The position numbers and the translations under genes were made by a program. A stretch of DNA of 64,000 bases, taken from the NCBI GenBank assembly GCA_946965045.2, contig OX337236.1:3038001-3102000 (forward strand), in the 5' to 3' direction. The stretch comes from Epithemia pelagica (Eukaryota > Bacillariophyta > Bacillariophyceae > Surirellales > Surirellaceae). Positions 62,208 through 64,000 of this stretch are shown piece by piece. The notes beneath the pieces were generated by a model. The model searched no databases, was not told where the DNA came from, and saw only the letters and a list, made by a program, of their open reading frames with translations. Numbering within the stretch: the first letter of the stretch is position 1; each line of letters begins with the position of its first letter.

Positions 62208-64000
62208 CTGCACGGTACTGTACGGAAGGAATCTGAATGCTCCAGGAAAGAGAGAACCAGCAGTCTCTTGTGTGTGTTTGTGCTTTCGACAAAGGGTTGG
62301 TGCGCTCCGTGACGGTGTGGTTCTGTAGAATGATTGCCCTCTCTCATGACTCTACAACAACCACAAGAACAACAAGAACAAGGGAAAGGGTCCGTTCGTT
62401 GCAATTCGCGCCAAGAGCACACAGTGTTGGGGCAGGCACCCGGGACAACACTAGAAGAGGGGTCGTTGGTATTTTCTTGTTTGGTGTGTGTGTGCTCCAA
62501 CGCGCCAAACGAACGAGTCGAGGCGCTGGACCATGGTGGTCGAATGACAGAGAGTGGGTGGAAACGAACGAACCATCATCCCAGGCGACAAACTGCCAGA
62601 GTACAGAGAGACGACATCCAGTGTCGGCGTTTATGGATGTGGGGGACCAAGATTCGAACTTTTGGAATCGGACGGGTTTCTGAGTGCATGATAGATTAGC
62701 TACGAGTAAGAGTGACGATGAACAAAAGATTCTAACAGAAACGGTTCGCACAGACAGTGTGGCGATTATTGACAGTAGTGTTTGGAAGGCGTCTATGCGA
62801 GTTCCTTATTATTAGTACAGACATTTTTGTGTAATCCATCGACCATAATGGATACCATGATGTGTCCCCGATACCCATCAATCCTGACACAACAGAAATA
62901 GGTAATCATGGGACAAGCGCAATGTCATCTCCAAATTGTGCGCATCGACTGGCGCGTAGTCTTGGGCGCATTCCGTCCTTCTGGATCGGGACTGAGTGGG
63001 TCACGCTCGTCGGTCCCGGAAGTCTGGCACATACACTGTCTGTCTGTCTACGGATTACAAGTACATAGATGTCGATTTCCACCAACGGTCCTCCTTTGGT
63101 CGTGGGTGGTACAGTACTATCACGCCTGTGCATCACGACACGACTGAGGAGTCGCGCCTGCCGAGCCTTTCGGAGTAGGTGAGACGGGCGTGCGAGGCGA
63201 CCGATACCCAAAGAACAAAGGAAACAAGACGGTGTGTGGGAATCGGACGGACTGAAACGACTGACAGACGGACGGAGCGCGGAACAGGACGAGGATTACC
63301 TAGGAAGATTTGGTCGTGCTGCGGAGAGCGCATGCTTTGCTTCCTCCCCAAACGATCGAAGAGAGATGCGCAACAACAACAAACTACACAATAGAGAAGA
63401 CGAGCTTCATTGCATCCCACTGGTTCCTTCCGAAACGGGAAACAAACACACACATTCACACGATTGCGTTCATCATCGACTACACTAGATTGCTATTGTC
63501 CGCAAAACACGACGACGTTGGTTCCAACGCTTCCAAACGAGCGATTGTTGGTTCCTATACTTGCTTCCAGGAAGTGTGTGTGACGACGACACCAACGACA
63601 AACGCAGTGGGAACAGTGAAATAATAATTTGGTTTGGCGCACCGCAGGCTTTCCTGTTTGGCATACACATACACACACGCCCATACATTCCAACAGTCTT
63701 CTCGGAAAGACCTTCCAACCACTACAACGCCGTCCATTCCTCCTTTGGCGTGTTGTTGCAGTTTTGTTTCGTGGTTCGCTCTCTCTCAGGCACAAGTCTT
63801 CTTCTTCTTCTTCTTCTTCGAGAACCTTCTCTGTCGGTGATTGGCACAAGGTTGTTTGGAGTGGGAAAGGAAGAACGCTTGTCTGGAAAGGAATACGATT
63901 TGTTACATGACAACGTACTACTAGCAGCAGGAACATCTTTTGGTTTGGTGGTGGCGTTGTGTTTTGTTCCATGACAAGGTGCTACTAGCAGCAGTTGTGT
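62208..64000. other. Right-hand end, no supported gene
   Basis: About 1.8 kb after DDAH. Several frames of 60-160 codons exist on both strands, but none has a recognisable domain and they overlap one another. A (TTC)n tract is at about 63797-63823, and two diverged copies of CATGACAA...TACTAGCAGCAG lie at 63908-63931 and 63971-63993. A gene may begin beyond the window. Confidence 0.45.

Noticed and set aside
62630-62700. GATTCGAACTTTTGG resembling a tRNA T-arm (inverse strand)
   Set aside because: No matching acceptor, D- or anticodon arms could be built around it.
63493-63972. 159-codon minus frame at the right end
   Set aside because: No domain, conflicting frames on both strands, and much of it derives from simple repeats (TTC and CA tracts).

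Overview
The window looks like nuclear DNA of a diatom, most likely a pennate species with a repeat-rich genome. This is inferred from intron-poor genes, a Ty1/copia element with a diatom-type gag, Asn/Thr/Gln homopolymer-rich proteins, bidirectional promoters and lineage-typical secreted proteins. No species can be fixed from the sequence alone. There are no prokaryotic features, rRNAs, convincing tRNAs or CRISPR arrays.

Layout. 1-826: broken 3' end of a Patched/sterol-sensing-domain gene, followed by decayed small repeats. 2420-8715: nearly complete Ty1/copia retrotransposon on the minus strand, with gag and pol in one frame interrupted by exactly two stops. 9.6-14.3 kb: a six-exon minus-strand gene for a Crypton-type tyrosine recombinase with a very long Asn-rich tail. 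Every intron of this gene carries the same decamer. 14.65-16.99 kb: a foldback palindrome split by a recent, internally deleted Ty3/gypsy element (identical 213-bp LTRs, GTTGG target duplication). 17.0-18.2 kb: a leucine-rich-repeat gene that seems to have lost its 5' end at the palindrome. 19.2-22.9 kb: three paralogous secreted Cys-rich proteins. 23.7-31.2 kb: one giant exon encoding an NB-ARC/TPR (NLR-like) STAND protein. 32.5-43.2 kb: a small membrane protein, KRR1, two Kelch genes, TSR2 and a cytochrome P450.

43.6-62.2 kb is a segmental-duplication zone. Its inferred ancestral order is [multi-TM gene, +] [Kelch gene, -] [shared promoter] [DDAH gene, +]. Copies of the Kelch gene (six in the window, counting two at 35.5-38.7 kb) alternate with chimeras. 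In each chimera the first ~22 codons of DDAH are joined, at a CAA/AAC microsatellite, to the 3' end of the multi-TM gene. This is what repeated unequal exchange at the microsatellite would produce. The only complete DDAH lies at the right end (61167-62207) and the only complete multi-TM gene at the left end (43658-44737). An apparently intact piggyBac element (53592-57526, TTAA target duplication, 16-bp terminal repeats, 50-bp perfect subterminal palindrome) sits inside one unit.

Housekeeping genes: KRR1 and TSR2 both act in small-ribosomal-subunit production. DDAH hydrolyses methylated arginines. The best candidates for something undescribed are the Crypton-like gene with its intron decamer and the DDAH::TM chimera array.
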